DNA of 64,000 nt from Streptomyces filamentosus (GCF_014654895.1 NZ_BNBE01000001.1:3928501-3992500); one strand, 5' to 3'; numbered from the stretch's first letter, positions 1 to 8,814 are shown. The notes: a model not told the origin generated them from the letters alone. Made by a program: numbers and translations.

Positions 1-1979
1 GGGCGCAGCTCGTGGGCCGTGCCGCCGACGGCGGTGGCCACGGCCGTGGGGGCGGCGGCGAGGCGGCCCCGCCAGCCGGTGGCCTTCGGCTTGGTCTCCG
101 CGGCGGCCGGGGCCGGCGCGGCGGGGGACCTCACGACCGGGTACGGGAAGGTGAAGACGTCCATCGGGACGAGCACGTCCGTGGCGAGCTTGCAGACGCG
201 GACCCGCGGGGACTTCTGGTCGGGCAGCAGCCACAGGTCCCAGACGTCCTCGGCGCCGCCCTTGTGGAGGCGGGCCGCGGCGGCGTTGTCCAGGGTCGCC
301 GTGAAACGGCCGTCGGCGCCGGGCTTCACCGGGAAGGTGAAGTTCTTGTCGGCCTCCTTGCGGTGGACGGCCTCGATGACGCTGCCGGCGCCGAGCCCGA
401 CGCCCCAGGCGGCGGCGTGCACGACGATCGAGGCGGCGCTCGCCTCGACGGCCGCGACCTCGACGTGCTGGGCGCGCACCCGGCTCTGGACGCGCAGGGT
501 GCCGTCCGTGTACGCGTACGGCAGCAGCAGCGAGAGGGCGGGGCCCTCGGTGCGCGGGTGCTCAAGGCCCAGGATGTGCAGGGTGTCGCAGCCGGCCGAG
601 CGCAGCGGCAGCTCGGCGCCGGCGGCGCGGACGAGGAGCTGCCAGTCGCCCTCGGCGAGCTTGCCGAGCGTGGGGACCAGCGCCTCGCCGCCGACGAAGG
701 GCAGGACGACGTCGGCGGCCTTCTTGCGGGTGTCCCTGCAGACCAGCTCGGCGTCGACGGCCAGGCCGTCGACGCGGACCCGGACGTCGCCCTGCGGGGT
801 GACCACGGCGGTGGCCGTGCGCGGGACGGCCCGGCGGGCGCGCATGGCCTCGACGAGCTTCTCGAAGCGCTCGGCGGTGGCGGCCTCCTGGAAGCGGACC
901 ACGTTGGCCACGGCGGCCGAGGCCATCTTCCGGCGCAGGTCGTCGTCGGAGATCAGCTTCTCGATGTGCTCGGCGAGCGCTTCCTTGTCGCCGACGGGGA
1001 CGACGTAGCCGTCCTCGCCCTGCGTGATGATGTTGCGGGGGCCGTGCGGGGCGTCGTAGCAGATCGCCGGGAGTCCGGCCGCCATCGCCTCGACGGTGAC
1101 GTTGCCGAAGGCCTCCAGCCGGGAGGGCAGCACGAAGAGGGACGCCTTGGCGAACTCCGGCGTGACCGGGGTGGCCGGGCCCATCAGGAAGACCTGGTTG
1201 TTGCTGCCGGTCTCGTCGATCTTCCTGCGCAGGGCGCCGCGCTCGGGGCCGGCGCCGTAGATCCTCAGGCTCCAGTCGGGGTGGCGCGGGGCCACCGTGG
1301 AGAAGGCCTCGATGAGGTCGTCGAAGCCCTTGTGCGCCTTGAGCACGCCGGCGGTGACGACGACCTTGTTCTCGCCCGTGGACATCTGGCTCGCGTGGGC
1401 CGGGATGCAGTTGGGCTGCGCGGCGAGCATGTGGCTCACGCCGGGGACGTGGCGGGCGATGGTCTCCAGCTCGTCCGGCGTCGGCGCGGTGATCGCGTCC
1501 ATCTTCGGGTACGCGTCCCGGAAGCGGGCGTCACGGATGTGCGGGCCGTACTGGGCGGGGCGCGAGTGCTCCATGGCGACCTTGAGGAAGTCGCCCTCGG
1601 CGTACGCGAGCAGAATCGTGATCTTGGGGTTGTTGCTGACCACCACGTCGGCGTCGGTCGTCGCCAGGTACTCCAGCAGCCGCTTCTCCGCGAGGCGGCC
1701 GACCCACGGCTTCTTGTCCGTCGGCTCGTTCGGGTAGATGAGCGGCCAGGCCTCGTTCAGCGGGTCGTCGAGGTCGGAGACGTGGGAGTGCTTCCGCTGG
1801 TCCGTCAGGACGGTCGTCTTCACCCGGGGGTCGAGCGGGAAGAACGCCTGGTCGCGGTTGCGCCGGAGGGCGACCAGCTCGACCTCGTGGTGGTCCGCGA
1901 GCGCGCCCGCCAGGTTGTGGATCGCGCTCACGACACCGCCGATGTGACAGCGGTCTACCAGGAGGAAGGATATTTTCAC
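1..1979 (-). CDS. GT4-type glycosyltransferase with C-terminal beta domain, truncated by window edge
   Basis: The GTG start at 1979 gives VKISFLLVDRCHIGG, a typical first strand of a GT-B glycosyltransferase. Near residues 275-300 is the GT4 donor-site signature (LPSRLEAFGNVTVEAMAAGLP) followed by a DAPHGP loop, so it probably transfers a sugar from a nucleotide donor in the cytoplasm to a lipid- or polymer-linked acceptor. After about residue 400 comes an all-beta-looking region (LRVQSRVRAQHVEVAAVEAS ... DVWDLWLLP) that resembles the stand-alone protein at 12986-14050. About 659 codons are present and the C-terminus lies beyond base 1. It is divergent from the gene at 2202. The acceptor cannot be told; a wall polymer is likely from the Stealth and GT genes nearby. 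Confidence 0.85.
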   Translation of the reverse strand, partial: MKISFLLVDRCHIGGVVSAIHNLAGALADHHEVELVALRRNRDQAFFPLDPRVKTTVLTDQRKHSHVSDLDDPLNEAWPLIYPNEPTDKKPWVGRLAEKRLLEYLATTDADVVVSNNPKITILLAYAEGDFLKVAMEHSRPAQYGPHIRDARFRDAYPKMDAITAPTPDELETIARHVPGVSHMLAAQPNCIPAHASQMSTGENKVVVTAGVLKAHKGFDDLIEAFSTVAPRHPDWSLRIYGAGPERGALRRKIDETGSNNQVFLMGPATPVTPEFAKASLFVLPSRLEAFGNVTVEAMAAGLPAICYDAPHGPRNIITQGEDGYVVPVGDKEALAEHIEKLISDDDLRRKMASAAVANVVRFQEAATAERFEKLVEAMRARRAVPRTATAVVTPQGDVRVRVDGLAVDAELVCRDTRKKAADVVLPFVGGEALVPTLGKLAEGDWQLLVRAAGAELPLRSAGCDTLHILGLEHPRTEGPALSLLLPYAYTDGTLRVQSRVRAQHVEVAAVEASAASIVVHAAAWGVGLGAGSVIEAVHRKEADKNFTFPVKPGADGRFTATLDNAAAARLHKGGAEDVWDLWLLPDQKSPRVRVCKLATDVLVPMDVFTFPYPVVRSPAAPAPAAAETKPKATGWRGRLAAAPTAVATAVGGTAHELR

Positions 1980-2201
1980 GCCGAGCCTCGATGTCTTCGG
2001 AGGAGGAGACCCCCGGGGACGGGGGCGTGCCGGACGTGCGTCGAGCACGAGGTGACGCACCCTAGGTTACGGGGCTGTCTCGGGGAAGCGGGGTGGCTCC
2101 GTCCGCCTCCGTACGGATGCCCCGCGTTTCCGGCCGCGTAACGCCTTGGTATCGGCCGCCGCGGCCGGAACCCGACGCCCGCCCGGCACGTCGTTCTGGG
2201 C

Positions 2202-2837
2202 ATGAACACGGAAAACCCGGGCTGCCTCACCGGTGTGGCGCGCGCCATCGCCCTCGTCGTCGTCCTGCCCCTCCGGCTGGTCTGGGACGCCTTCGCCTGG
2301 TGCTTCCGGCAGCTCTGGCGCTGGGTCCTCGCACCGATCGGCCGAGCCCTCGGGTGGCTCCTCCACCATCTGGTGGTCGTCCCGCTCCGCTGGCTGTGGG
2401 AATGGGTCCTCGCCCCGATCGGCCGGGCCCTCGGGTGGCTCCTCCACTACCTGCTCGTCGTCCCCCTGCGCTGGTTGTGGGAATGGGTCGTCGTCCCGGT
2501 CGCCAAGGCCGTCTGGTGGGTCATCGACCTGCTCCTCGTCACCCCCCTCACCTGGCTCTGGCGGTACGTGCTCGGCCCCGTCTGCCGCTTCGTCGGCGCG
2601 GCCCTCGCCTGGGCCTGGGACATCGCGGGACAGGTCTCGCGGGCCGTCGGCCGGGCCCTGCGCTGGGTGCTGTGGAACGCGATCGGCCGCCCCCTCGCCT
2701 GGGTGTACCGCGCGGTCCTCACCCCCGTCGGCCACTGGCTGCGCACCTGGGTCTGGGGCCCCGTCGCCGCCGTCGGCCGCGCCGTCCGCACCGCCACCCG
2801 GGAGGTGTGGACCGCTCTCTTCGGCGGCCCCCGCTGA
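2202..2837 (+). CDS. Trp-rich tandem-repeat amphipathic/membrane protein of unknown function
   Basis: The 211-residue frame opens at an ATG. It has no recognised family. The sequence is dominated by Trp, Leu, Val and Arg, and two nearly identical 27-residue units (VLAPIGRALGWLL..., then ...VVPLRWLWEWV) run back to back from about residue 42, with decaying copies after them. Each unit would form one hydrophobic or amphipathic helix with Arg/Trp at the interface, so membrane-surface association is likely. The C-terminal third is more basic (AVGRAVRTATREVW). It lies just upstream of the TIGR03936-type gene, on the same strand. No signal peptide or catalytic motif is visible. Confidence 0.7.
   Translation: MNTENPGCLTGVARAIALVVVLPLRLVWDAFAWCFRQLWRWVLAPIGRALGWLLHHLVVVPLRWLWEWVLAPIGRALGWLLHYLLVVPLRWLWEWVVVPVAKAVWWVIDLLLVTPLTWLWRYVLGPVCRFVGAALAWAWDIAGQVSRAVGRALRWVLWNAIGRPLAWVYRAVLTPVGHWLRTWVWGPVAAVGRAVRTATREVWTALFGGPR
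2325..2567 (+). repeat. 81-bp in-frame tandem repeat in the Trp-rich protein gene
   Basis: Two near-identical 81-bp units (2325-2405 and 2406-2486) are followed by a third, strongly diverged unit to about 2567. The period is exactly 27 codons, so unit gain or loss would keep the frame. Differences between units 1 and 2 are scattered single bases, suggesting a fairly recent duplication. Confidence 0.8.
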
Positions 2838-3045
2838 CCTGCCCCGACACGCTCCCGGCCCTCCTCCGGGGAACCCGAGGTGGCCCGGGCGCGTACTCTG
2901 GGTAGTACAAGCACGTCCCCGGCGCGGCGCCCGCCCCCGAGACCTCCCTGCCCCGCGGGGATGGTCCGGGCGGGAGCCCACGGGACGTCCCGAGACTTCC
3001 GGGCGGAGCGCCACCGCGCCCGCCCCGCACCGAGGAGAAGAACCA

Positions 3046-3879
3046 CTGGGCAAGCGACAGCCCGAAGGCCCGCCGCCCGCACCGGCGGTGCAGCGCATCC
3101 GTCTGCGCTACACCAAGCGCGGCCGCCTCCGGTTCACCAGCCACCGCGACTTCCAGCGCGCCTTCGAGCGCGCCCTGCGCCGCGCCGAGGTGCCCATGGC
3201 GTACTCGGCCGGCTTCACCCCGCACCCCAAGGTGTCGTACGCCAACGCCGCCCCCACGGGTACGGGCTCCGAGGCCGAGTTCCTGGAGATCGCCCTCACC
3301 GAGCGCCGCGACCCCGAGACCCTGCGGGTCCTGCTCGACGAGTCCCTCCCGGCCGGCCTCGACATCACCGACGCCGTGGAGGCCCGCACCTCCGGCCTCG
3401 CCGACCGGCTCACCGCCTCCGTGTGGGAGCTCCGGCTCGACGGCGTGCCCGTCGAGGACGCCGCCAAGGCCGTCGAGGCGTTCCTCGCGGCCGAGACGGT
3501 CGAGGTCCAGCGCAAGACCAAGAACGGCATCCGCACCTTCGACACCCGCGCCGCCGTCGCCGAACTCGTCGCGGACCGTCCCCAGGGCGATCCCCAGGGT
3601 GATAGGCCCGCCGAGGGTGCCTGTGCGATACTGCGGCTGGTTGTTCGGCACGTGACACCTGCCGTGCGACCCGACGACGTCCTGTCCGGTCTCCGAGCTG
3701 TGGCCGACCTGGCGCCGCCGGTCCCCGCAGCGGTGACCAGGCTGGCGCAGGGGCTCTTCGACGAGGAGTCCGGCACGGTGACCGACCCGCTCGCGCCCGA
3801 CCGCGAGGCAGTCACGGCCGCTCCACCCACGGCCGCCGCGACCGCCCGGGCGACGGCGCCGGAGGCAGGCCCCGCGTAG
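3046..3879 (+). CDS. TIGR03936/DUF2344-family radical-SAM-associated protein
   Basis: The protein has the family's usual opening IRLRYTKRGRLRFTSHRDFQRAFERALRR followed by AYSAGFTPHPKVSYANAAPTGTGSEAEFLE. In actinobacteria this family is encoded next to a B12-binding radical-SAM protein and rne; the radical-SAM partner is not in this window. The exact reaction is unknown. For the start, a strong GGAG (3034-3037) lies 8 nt before CTG GGC AAG CGA at 3046. The next canonical start is GTG at 3088, which has no equally good ribosome-binding site. CTG gives 277 residues; GTG would give 263. The last 40 residues are Ala/Thr/Pro-rich. The gene is followed by rne. Confidence 0.85.
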   Translation: MGKRQPEGPPPAPAVQRIRLRYTKRGRLRFTSHRDFQRAFERALRRAEVPMAYSAGFTPHPKVSYANAAPTGTGSEAEFLEIALTERRDPETLRVLLDESLPAGLDITDAVEARTSGLADRLTASVWELRLDGVPVEDAAKAVEAFLAAETVEVQRKTKNGIRTFDTRAAVAELVADRPQGDPQGDRPAEGACAILRLVVRHVTPAVRPDDVLSGLRAVADLAPPVPAAVTRLAQGLFDEESGTVTDPLAPDREAVTAAPPTAAATARATAPEAGPA

Positions 3880-3958
3880 GGGACGACGTCGCGCGCAGCC
3901 CTGGCACTCGGGAGCCACCTGGGTCGGGCCGCGCACTGACCAGGAGACTTTCGCCAGG

Positions 3959-3979
3959 CCGTACGCATCGGGCGTACGG
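3959..3979 (+). other. Hairpin in the rne 5' leader
   Basis: A perfect 8-bp stem (CCGTACGC / GCGTACGG) with a 5-nt loop lies about 130 bases upstream of the rne ATG, in the 232-base gap after the TIGR03936-type gene. There is no T-run, so it is not an obvious terminator. RNase E genes are known to autoregulate through 5'-leader structure in enterobacteria; a similar role here is only a guess. Confidence 0.4.
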
Positions 3980-4111
3980 AACCGGCGAGCCAGACATTCA
4001 GCTCCCGTGCGGCGCCCGCGCCCCGGACGGCGGCACCGCGCACGACGCGCGTCCGTGCCGCCCTCCGGAATCCGACGCGGCGCCCGGGAGCGTGACGGGA
4101 GAACCGCCCGC

Positions 4112-7100
4112 ATGCTCGAAAACACCAACGAGACCACCGAGAACAACGACAGCAACGCCCCCGGGGACAAGCTGCCGCCGCGCCGCAGGCGCCGCGCCGC
4201 CTCCCGGCCCGCCGGCCCGCCGGTGACGGCCGCCGGCGAGACCGCCGAGGCCGCAGAGGTCGTGGAGACCGCTCCGGCCGTCGAGACCCCCGCCGAGGAG
4301 CCCGCCGAGGCGGCCCCGGCCCGTACGCGCCGCCGTGCGACCCGCAAGGCCACCGCTCCGGTGACGTCCACGACGCCGGCCGTCGAGGCCGAGGTCGAGG
4401 CCGCGCCGGCCCCGGCCGTAGAGGCCCCGGTCGAGGAGCCCGCCGAGGCCGCTCCGGCCCGTACCCGCCGCCGTGCGACCCGCAAGGCCACCGCCCCGGT
4501 GACGTCCACGGCCCCGGCCGCCGAGACCGAGGCCGCCCCGGCCCCGGCCGTCGAGACCCCCGCCGAGGAGCCCGCCGAGGCGGCCCCGGCCCGTACGCGC
4601 CGCCGTGCGACCCGCAAGGCCACCGCTCCGGTGACGTCCACGACGCCGGCCGTCGAGGCCGAGGTCGAGGCCGCGCCGGCCCCGGCCGTAGAGGCCCCGG
4701 TCGAGGAGCCCGCCGAGGCCGCTCCGGCCCGTACCCGCCGCCGCGCCACCCGCAAGGCCGCCGCGCCCGTCACCCCGGACGTCGCGGCCGAGATCGCCGC
4801 CCCGGCCGCCGGCGAGAGCCTGCCCGCGGACACCGTCGAGGAGATCGCCTCCCACGGTGCCGAGGTCGCCGCCGCCGAGACCGCCGCCACCCGCGGCCGC
4901 GGCCGCCGCCGCGTCAGCGCGCCGCAGTTCACCTCCGAGCCGGCCGCCGCCGAGGACCGCCCGCGCCGCGCCGAGCGTCCCGCCGTCGCCGTCTTCCAGG
5001 CCCCGGTCTTCACCGAGCCCATGTTCCAGACGCCGGAGACCGCAGCCTTCGCCGCCGCCGCTGCCGCCGAGGTCGAGGAGGAGGAGCCGGAGGAGACCGA
5101 GGAGACCGTCGTCGAGACGGCCGCCCCGGCCGCCGAGCCCGCCGCCGAGCGCGAGACCGGCGCCCGCCGCCGTCGCCGCCGCCGCGGCGAGCCCGTCGCC
5201 GTCGAGCCCGTCCCGACGACCGTCGCCGACGAGCCCGAGGTCGAGCACGTCGCCGACGAGGCCGAGGAGGCGGAGGAGTCCGAGGACGCCGACGAGTACG
5301 GCGACCGCCCCTCCCGCCGCCGCCGTCGCGGGGGCCGTCGCCGCCGCCGCGGCGAGTCGGCCGAGGCGGAGGACGCCGAGGAGACCGACGAGTTCCACGA
5401 CGAGACCGGCGAGCACGCCGAGGGCGAGGACGAGGAGGCGGAGGAGTCCGAGGACGCCGACGAGTCCGGCTTCTCCGGCAGCAGCAGCTCCCGCCGTCGC
5501 CGTCGCCGCCGTCGCCGCAGCGGTGACGCCTCCGGCGAGGGCGAGGCCACCGAGGAGGACGGCGTCCGCACGGTCGTCAAGGTCCGCGAGCCCCGCCCGG
5601 CCCGCGAGAAGGCCGAGCCGTCCGACGAGGTGCAGTCCATCAAGGGCTCCACCCGCCTGGAGGCCAAGAAGCAGCGCCGCCGCGAGGGCCGCGAGCAGGG
5701 CCGCCGCCGCGTCCCGATCATCAGCGAGGCCGAGTTCCTGGCCCGCCGCGAGGCCGTCGAGCGCGTCATGGTCGTCCGCCAGAACGGCGACCGCACCCAG
5801 ATCGGCGTCCTGGAAGACAACGTGCTCGTCGAGCACTACGTCAACAAGGAGCAGTCCACCTCGTACGTCGGCAACGTCTACCTGGGCAAGGTCCAGAACG
5901 TGCTGCCGTCGATGGAGGCCGCCTTCGTCGACATCGGCAAGGGCCGCAACGCCGTCCTGTACGCCGGCGAGGTCAACTTCGAGGCGCTCGGCATGGGCCA
6001 CGGCCCGCGCCGCATCGAGTCCGCCCTCAAGTCCGGCCAGCCCGTCCTGGTGCAGGTCACCAAGGACCCGATCGGCCACAAGGGCGCCCGCCTCACCAGC
6101 CAGGTCTCCCTCCCGGGCCGCTACCTCGTGTACGTCCCCGAGGGCTCGATGACCGGCATCAGCCGCAAGCTCCCGGACACCGAGCGCGCCCGCCTGAAGA
6201 CCATCCTCAAGAAGATCGTCCCCGAGGACGCGGGCGTCATCGTGCGCACCGCCGCCGAGGGCGCGAGCGAGGACGAGCTGCGCCGCGACGTCGAGCGCCT
6301 CCAGGCGCAGTGGGCCGACATCCAGAAGAAGGCGGCCCAGATCTCGACGTCCGCGCCGAGCCTGCTCTACGGCGAGCCGGACATGACCGTCCGCGTCGTC
6401 CGCGACATCTTCAACGAGGACTTCTCCAAGGTCATCGTGAGCGGCGACGAAGCCTGGGAGACCATCCACGGCTACGTCTCGCACGTCGCGCCCGACCTGG
6501 CCGACCGCCTGACGCGGTGGACCAGCGAGGTCGACGTCTTCGCCACCTACCGGATCGACGAGCAGCTGATGAAGGCGCTCGACCGGAAGGTCTGGCTGCC
6601 GTCCGGCGGCTCGCTGGTGATCGACAAGACCGAGGCGATGATCGTCGTCGACGTCAACACCGGCAAGTTCACCGGCCAGGGCGGCAACCTGGAGGAGACC
6701 GTCACCAGGAACAACCTGGAGGCGGCCGAGGAGATCGTGCGCCAGCTGCGGCTGCGCGACCTCGGCGGCATCGTCGTCATCGACTTCATCGACATGGTCC
6801 TGGAGTCCAACCGCGACCTGGTGCTGCGCCGCCTCCTGGAGTGCCTGGGCCGTGACCGGACCAAGCACCAGGTGGCCGAGGTCACCTCGCTCGGCCTGGT
6901 GCAGATGACCCGCAAGCGGGTCGGCCAGGGCCTCCTGGAGTCCTTCTCCGAGACCTGCGTCCACTGCAACGGCCGCGGCGTCATCGTCCACATGGAGCAG
7001 CCCGCAGCCCACGGCGGCGGCGGTGGCGGCAAGCGCGCGAAGAAGCGCGGCCGCGGCGGCGAGGGCCACGACCACGCCCACGAGGCGCACGAGGTCCACG

Positions 7101-7951
7101 AGGCCGAGGCCCCGGAGACCGAGGCCGAGGTCGCGGCCGAGCTGGCCACCCCGGTGGCCGTGCCCGTGCCGATCGCCCCGGACGAGGAGCTGTACGGCAG
7201 CGCCGCCGAGGCCGAGGCCGCCGCGACCCGAGGCCGGGGCCGCCGCCGCGTCACCCGCAAGGTGACCGCGCCGGTGACCGCCCCCGCGGTCCCGACGCCG
7301 ATCGCCGAGCCGGTCGCGGAGCCCGCCGCGCGGCCCGTGGCGGAGCCCGTCGTGGAGTCCGCCGTGGAGTCCGTCGTGGAGCCGGAGGCCGCTCCGGTCG
7401 CCGAGGCGCCCGCCGAGGCCGCTCCTGCCCGCACCCGCCGCCGGGCCACCCGCCGGGTGACCTCCCCGGTCGTCTCGACGTCCGGGCCGGCCGCCGAGGC
7501 CGAGACCGTCGTCGCGGCCGCGCCCGCGGAGCCGGAGGCCGTGACGGCGCCGGAGCCGGAGCCGGTCGTGGAGACCGCCTCCGAGGCCGCCGCCGAGCCG
7601 GTCGCCGAGGAGGCCCCCGTGGCCGCCGCGCCGCGCGCCCGCCGCCGGGTGGTCCGCAAGGCCACCGCGCCGGCCGGTGCCCCCGCGGGCGCCGAGGCCG
7701 CCGAGATCGTGGTGGCCGCGGCCGCCCCGGTCGCGGAGCCCGAGGCGCCGGCCGAGCCCGCCGCCGAGGAGCCCGAGGCCGCCCCGGCGGCCAAGAAGGC
7801 CGTCCGCAAGACGGCCGCCAAGAAGGCCACCGCCAAGAAGGCCGCCACGAAGAAGACGGCGGCCAAGAAGACGGCGGCGAAGAAGACGGCCGCCAAGAAG
7901 GCCCCGGCCAAGAAGGCGGCGGAGAAGACCTCGGCCCCGGCCCAGGACTGA
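4112..7951 (+). CDS. rne: Ribonuclease E/G with long disordered arms
   Basis: This is an endoribonuclease for rRNA processing and mRNA decay. The ATG at 4112 opens a 1,279-residue protein. The first ~550 residues are a low-complexity Ala/Glu/Arg arm with blocks of RTRRRATRKATAPVT and acidic runs. The S1-type RNA-binding part starts near residue 553 (MVVRQNGDRTQIGVLEDN). Metal-binding aspartates of the DNase-I-like subdomain are visible in DVNTGKF (D847) and VIDFIDM (D891/D894). The Zn-link motif CVHC is at 949-952. A second disordered arm ends in a Lys/Ala tail (KKTAAKKTAAKK). The catalytic core flanked by arms on both sides matches the Streptomyces RNase ES arrangement. A strong terminator follows. 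Confidence 0.97.
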   Translation: MLENTNETTENNDSNAPGDKLPPRRRRRAASRPAGPPVTAAGETAEAAEVVETAPAVETPAEEPAEAAPARTRRRATRKATAPVTSTTPAVEAEVEAAPAPAVEAPVEEPAEAAPARTRRRATRKATAPVTSTAPAAETEAAPAPAVETPAEEPAEAAPARTRRRATRKATAPVTSTTPAVEAEVEAAPAPAVEAPVEEPAEAAPARTRRRATRKAAAPVTPDVAAEIAAPAAGESLPADTVEEIASHGAEVAAAETAATRGRGRRRVSAPQFTSEPAAAEDRPRRAERPAVAVFQAPVFTEPMFQTPETAAFAAAAAAEVEEEEPEETEETVVETAAPAAEPAAERETGARRRRRRRGEPVAVEPVPTTVADEPEVEHVADEAEEAEESEDADEYGDRPSRRRRRGGRRRRRGESAEAEDAEETDEFHDETGEHAEGEDEEAEESEDADESGFSGSSSSRRRRRRRRRSGDASGEGEATEEDGVRTVVKVREPRPAREKAEPSDEVQSIKGSTRLEAKKQRRREGREQGRRRVPIISEAEFLARREAVERVMVVRQNGDRTQIGVLEDNVLVEHYVNKEQSTSYVGNVYLGKVQNVLPSMEAAFVDIGKGRNAVLYAGEVNFEALGMGHGPRRIESALKSGQPVLVQVTKDPIGHKGARLTSQVSLPGRYLVYVPEGSMTGISRKLPDTERARLKTILKKIVPEDAGVIVRTAAEGASEDELRRDVERLQAQWADIQKKAAQISTSAPSLLYGEPDMTVRVVRDIFNEDFSKVIVSGDEAWETIHGYVSHVAPDLADRLTRWTSEVDVFATYRIDEQLMKALDRKVWLPSGGSLVIDKTEAMIVVDVNTGKFTGQGGNLEETVTRNNLEAAEEIVRQLRLRDLGGIVVIDFIDMVLESNRDLVLRRLLECLGRDRTKHQVAEVTSLGLVQMTRKRVGQGLLESFSETCVHCNGRGVIVHMEQPAAHGGGGGGKRAKKRGRGGEGHDHAHEAHEVHEAEAPETEAEVAAELATPVAVPVPIAPDEELYGSAAEAEAAATRGRGRRRVTRKVTAPVTAPAVPTPIAEPVAEPAARPVAEPVVESAVESVVEPEAAPVAEAPAEAAPARTRRRATRRVTSPVVSTSGPAAEAETVVAAAPAEPEAVTAPEPEPVVETASEAAAEPVAEEAPVAAAPRARRRVVRKATAPAGAPAGAEAAEIVVAAAAPVAEPEAPAEPAAEEPEAAPAAKKAVRKTAAKKATAKKAATKKTAAKKTAAKKTAAKKAPAKKAAEKTSAPAQD
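4274..4743 (+). repeat. Exact 200-bp direct repeat (offset 270 bp) inside rne
   Basis: Bases 4274-4473 and 4544-4743 are identical as compared line by line; the offset of 270 bases is 90 codons. The repeated segment encodes the EEPAEAAPARTRRRATRKA type block of the N-terminal arm. The exact identity, including synonymous positions, points to recent duplication or gene conversion. Confidence 0.9.
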
Positions 7952-7963
7952 CCCCGGCCCCGC

Positions 7964-7999
7964 CGCCCGGTGGACCCTTTCCGAAGGGTCCACCGGGCG
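7964..7999 (+). terminator. Strong hairpin terminator after rne
   Basis: A perfect 16-bp stem (7964-7979 with 7984-7999) closes on a 4-base loop, 13 bases after the rne stop codon. No T-run follows, as is usual for Streptomyces terminators. It separates rne from the rplU transcript. Confidence 0.85.
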
Positions 8000-8023
8000 C
8001 GGTCCGCGCCCCCGCGGGCGAAT

Positions 8024-8052
8024 TTGCCCTCCGTGGCAGCCGCCCGTAACCT
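8024..8052 (+). promoter_or_regulatory. Probable housekeeping promoter of rplU-rpmA
   Basis: TTGCCC (8024-8029) and TAACCT (8047-8052) are separated by 17 bases, a good match to the main vegetative sigma consensus. It implies a 5' untranslated leader of about 150 bases before rplU, long enough for ribosomal-protein feedback, though no known leader structure was recognised. Confidence 0.6.
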
Positions 8053-8209
8053 AGACCCTCGGCGTGTCTATGACGCGCCGTGCCTCTGAGCACCCCCCTC
8101 CCGCCCGCCGGGAGAGGCCGCTCGTCCGATCCGGATCACCGTGGGCCCAGGCCCGCGCGTGGGCGGCTGGCGTCAGAGGTCCCCATTACCGAGTGAGAGA
8201 GAGATCCGC

Positions 8210-8530
8210 GTGTACGCCATCGTGCGCAGCGGTGGTCGCCAGCACAAGGTTGCTGTCGGCGACATCGTTGAGGTTGACAAGATTTCCACCGCCAAGCCGG
8301 GCGACACGGTCGAGCTCTCGACCCTGCTCGTCGTCGACGGCGACGCCGTGACCAGCGACCCGTGGGTCCTGGCCGGCATCAAGGTCCAGGCCGAGGTCGT
8401 GGACCACACCAAGGGCGCCAAGATCGACATCCTGCGCTACAAGAACAAGACCGGCTACCGCCGTCGCCAGGGTCACCGTCAGCAGTACACGGCGATCAAG
8501 GTCACGTCCATCCCGACGGCCGCGAAGTAA
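8210..8530 (+). CDS. rplU: 50S ribosomal protein L21
   Basis: The GTG at 8210 gives VYAIVRSGGRQHKVAVGDIVEVDKI, the standard L21 opening, and the 106-residue length is normal for actinobacteria. L21 binds 23S rRNA in the large subunit. The C-terminal KNKTGYRRRQGHRQQYTAIKV motif is the conserved rRNA-contact region. A purine-rich stretch (GAGAGAGAG) before the start serves as ribosome-binding site. It is followed after 14 bases by rpmA, and the pair is surely one transcript. The nearest upstream promoter is at 8024-8052. Confidence 0.98.
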   Translation: MYAIVRSGGRQHKVAVGDIVEVDKISTAKPGDTVELSTLLVVDGDAVTSDPWVLAGIKVQAEVVDHTKGAKIDILRYKNKTGYRRRQGHRQQYTAIKVTSIPTAAK

Positions 8531-8544
8531 AGAGGGACTGAGCA

Positions 8545-8799
8545 ATGGCACACAAGAAGGGCGCATCGTCCACCCGGAACGGTCGCGATTCCAACGCCCA
8601 GCGGCTCGGCGTGAAGCGCTTCGGCGGTCAGGTCGTCAACGCGGGTGAGATCCTGGTCCGCCAGCGCGGCACCCACTTCCACCCGGGCTCGGGTGTCGGT
8701 CGCGGTGGCGACGACACGCTGTTCGCCCTGCAGGCCGGTTCGGTGCAGTTCGGCACCTTCCGTGGCCGCAAGGTCGTGAACATCGTCCCGGTCGCCTGA
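8545..8799 (+). CDS. rpmA: 50S ribosomal protein L27
   Basis: The 84-residue protein begins MAHKKGASSTRNGRDSNAQRLGVKRFGG, the universal L27 signature, with the N-terminal tail that reaches toward the peptidyl-transferase centre. There is no N-terminal leader extension of the kind cleaved by Prp in Firmicutes. AGGGACTGAG upstream contains the ribosome-binding site. It directly follows rplU, and a terminator-like hairpin separates it from obgE. Confidence 0.98.
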   Translation: MAHKKGASSTRNGRDSNAQRLGVKRFGGQVVNAGEILVRQRGTHFHPGSGVGRGGDDTLFALQAGSVQFGTFRGRKVVNIVPVA

Positions 8800-8814
8800 T
8801 CGGACGCTTTGCGG

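Noticed and set aside
12..2141. A 709-codon plus-strand open frame opposite the left-edge glycosyltransferase
   Set aside because: The minus-strand reading has clear GT4 motifs; the plus-strand translation is low-complexity and without motifs.
3998..7993. A 1,331-codon open frame on the minus strand opposite rne
   Set aside because: It is a shadow frame produced by the strong third-position G/C bias; the plus strand encodes a textbook RNase E. The Gly/Leu/Arg/Asp-rich translation has no domains.
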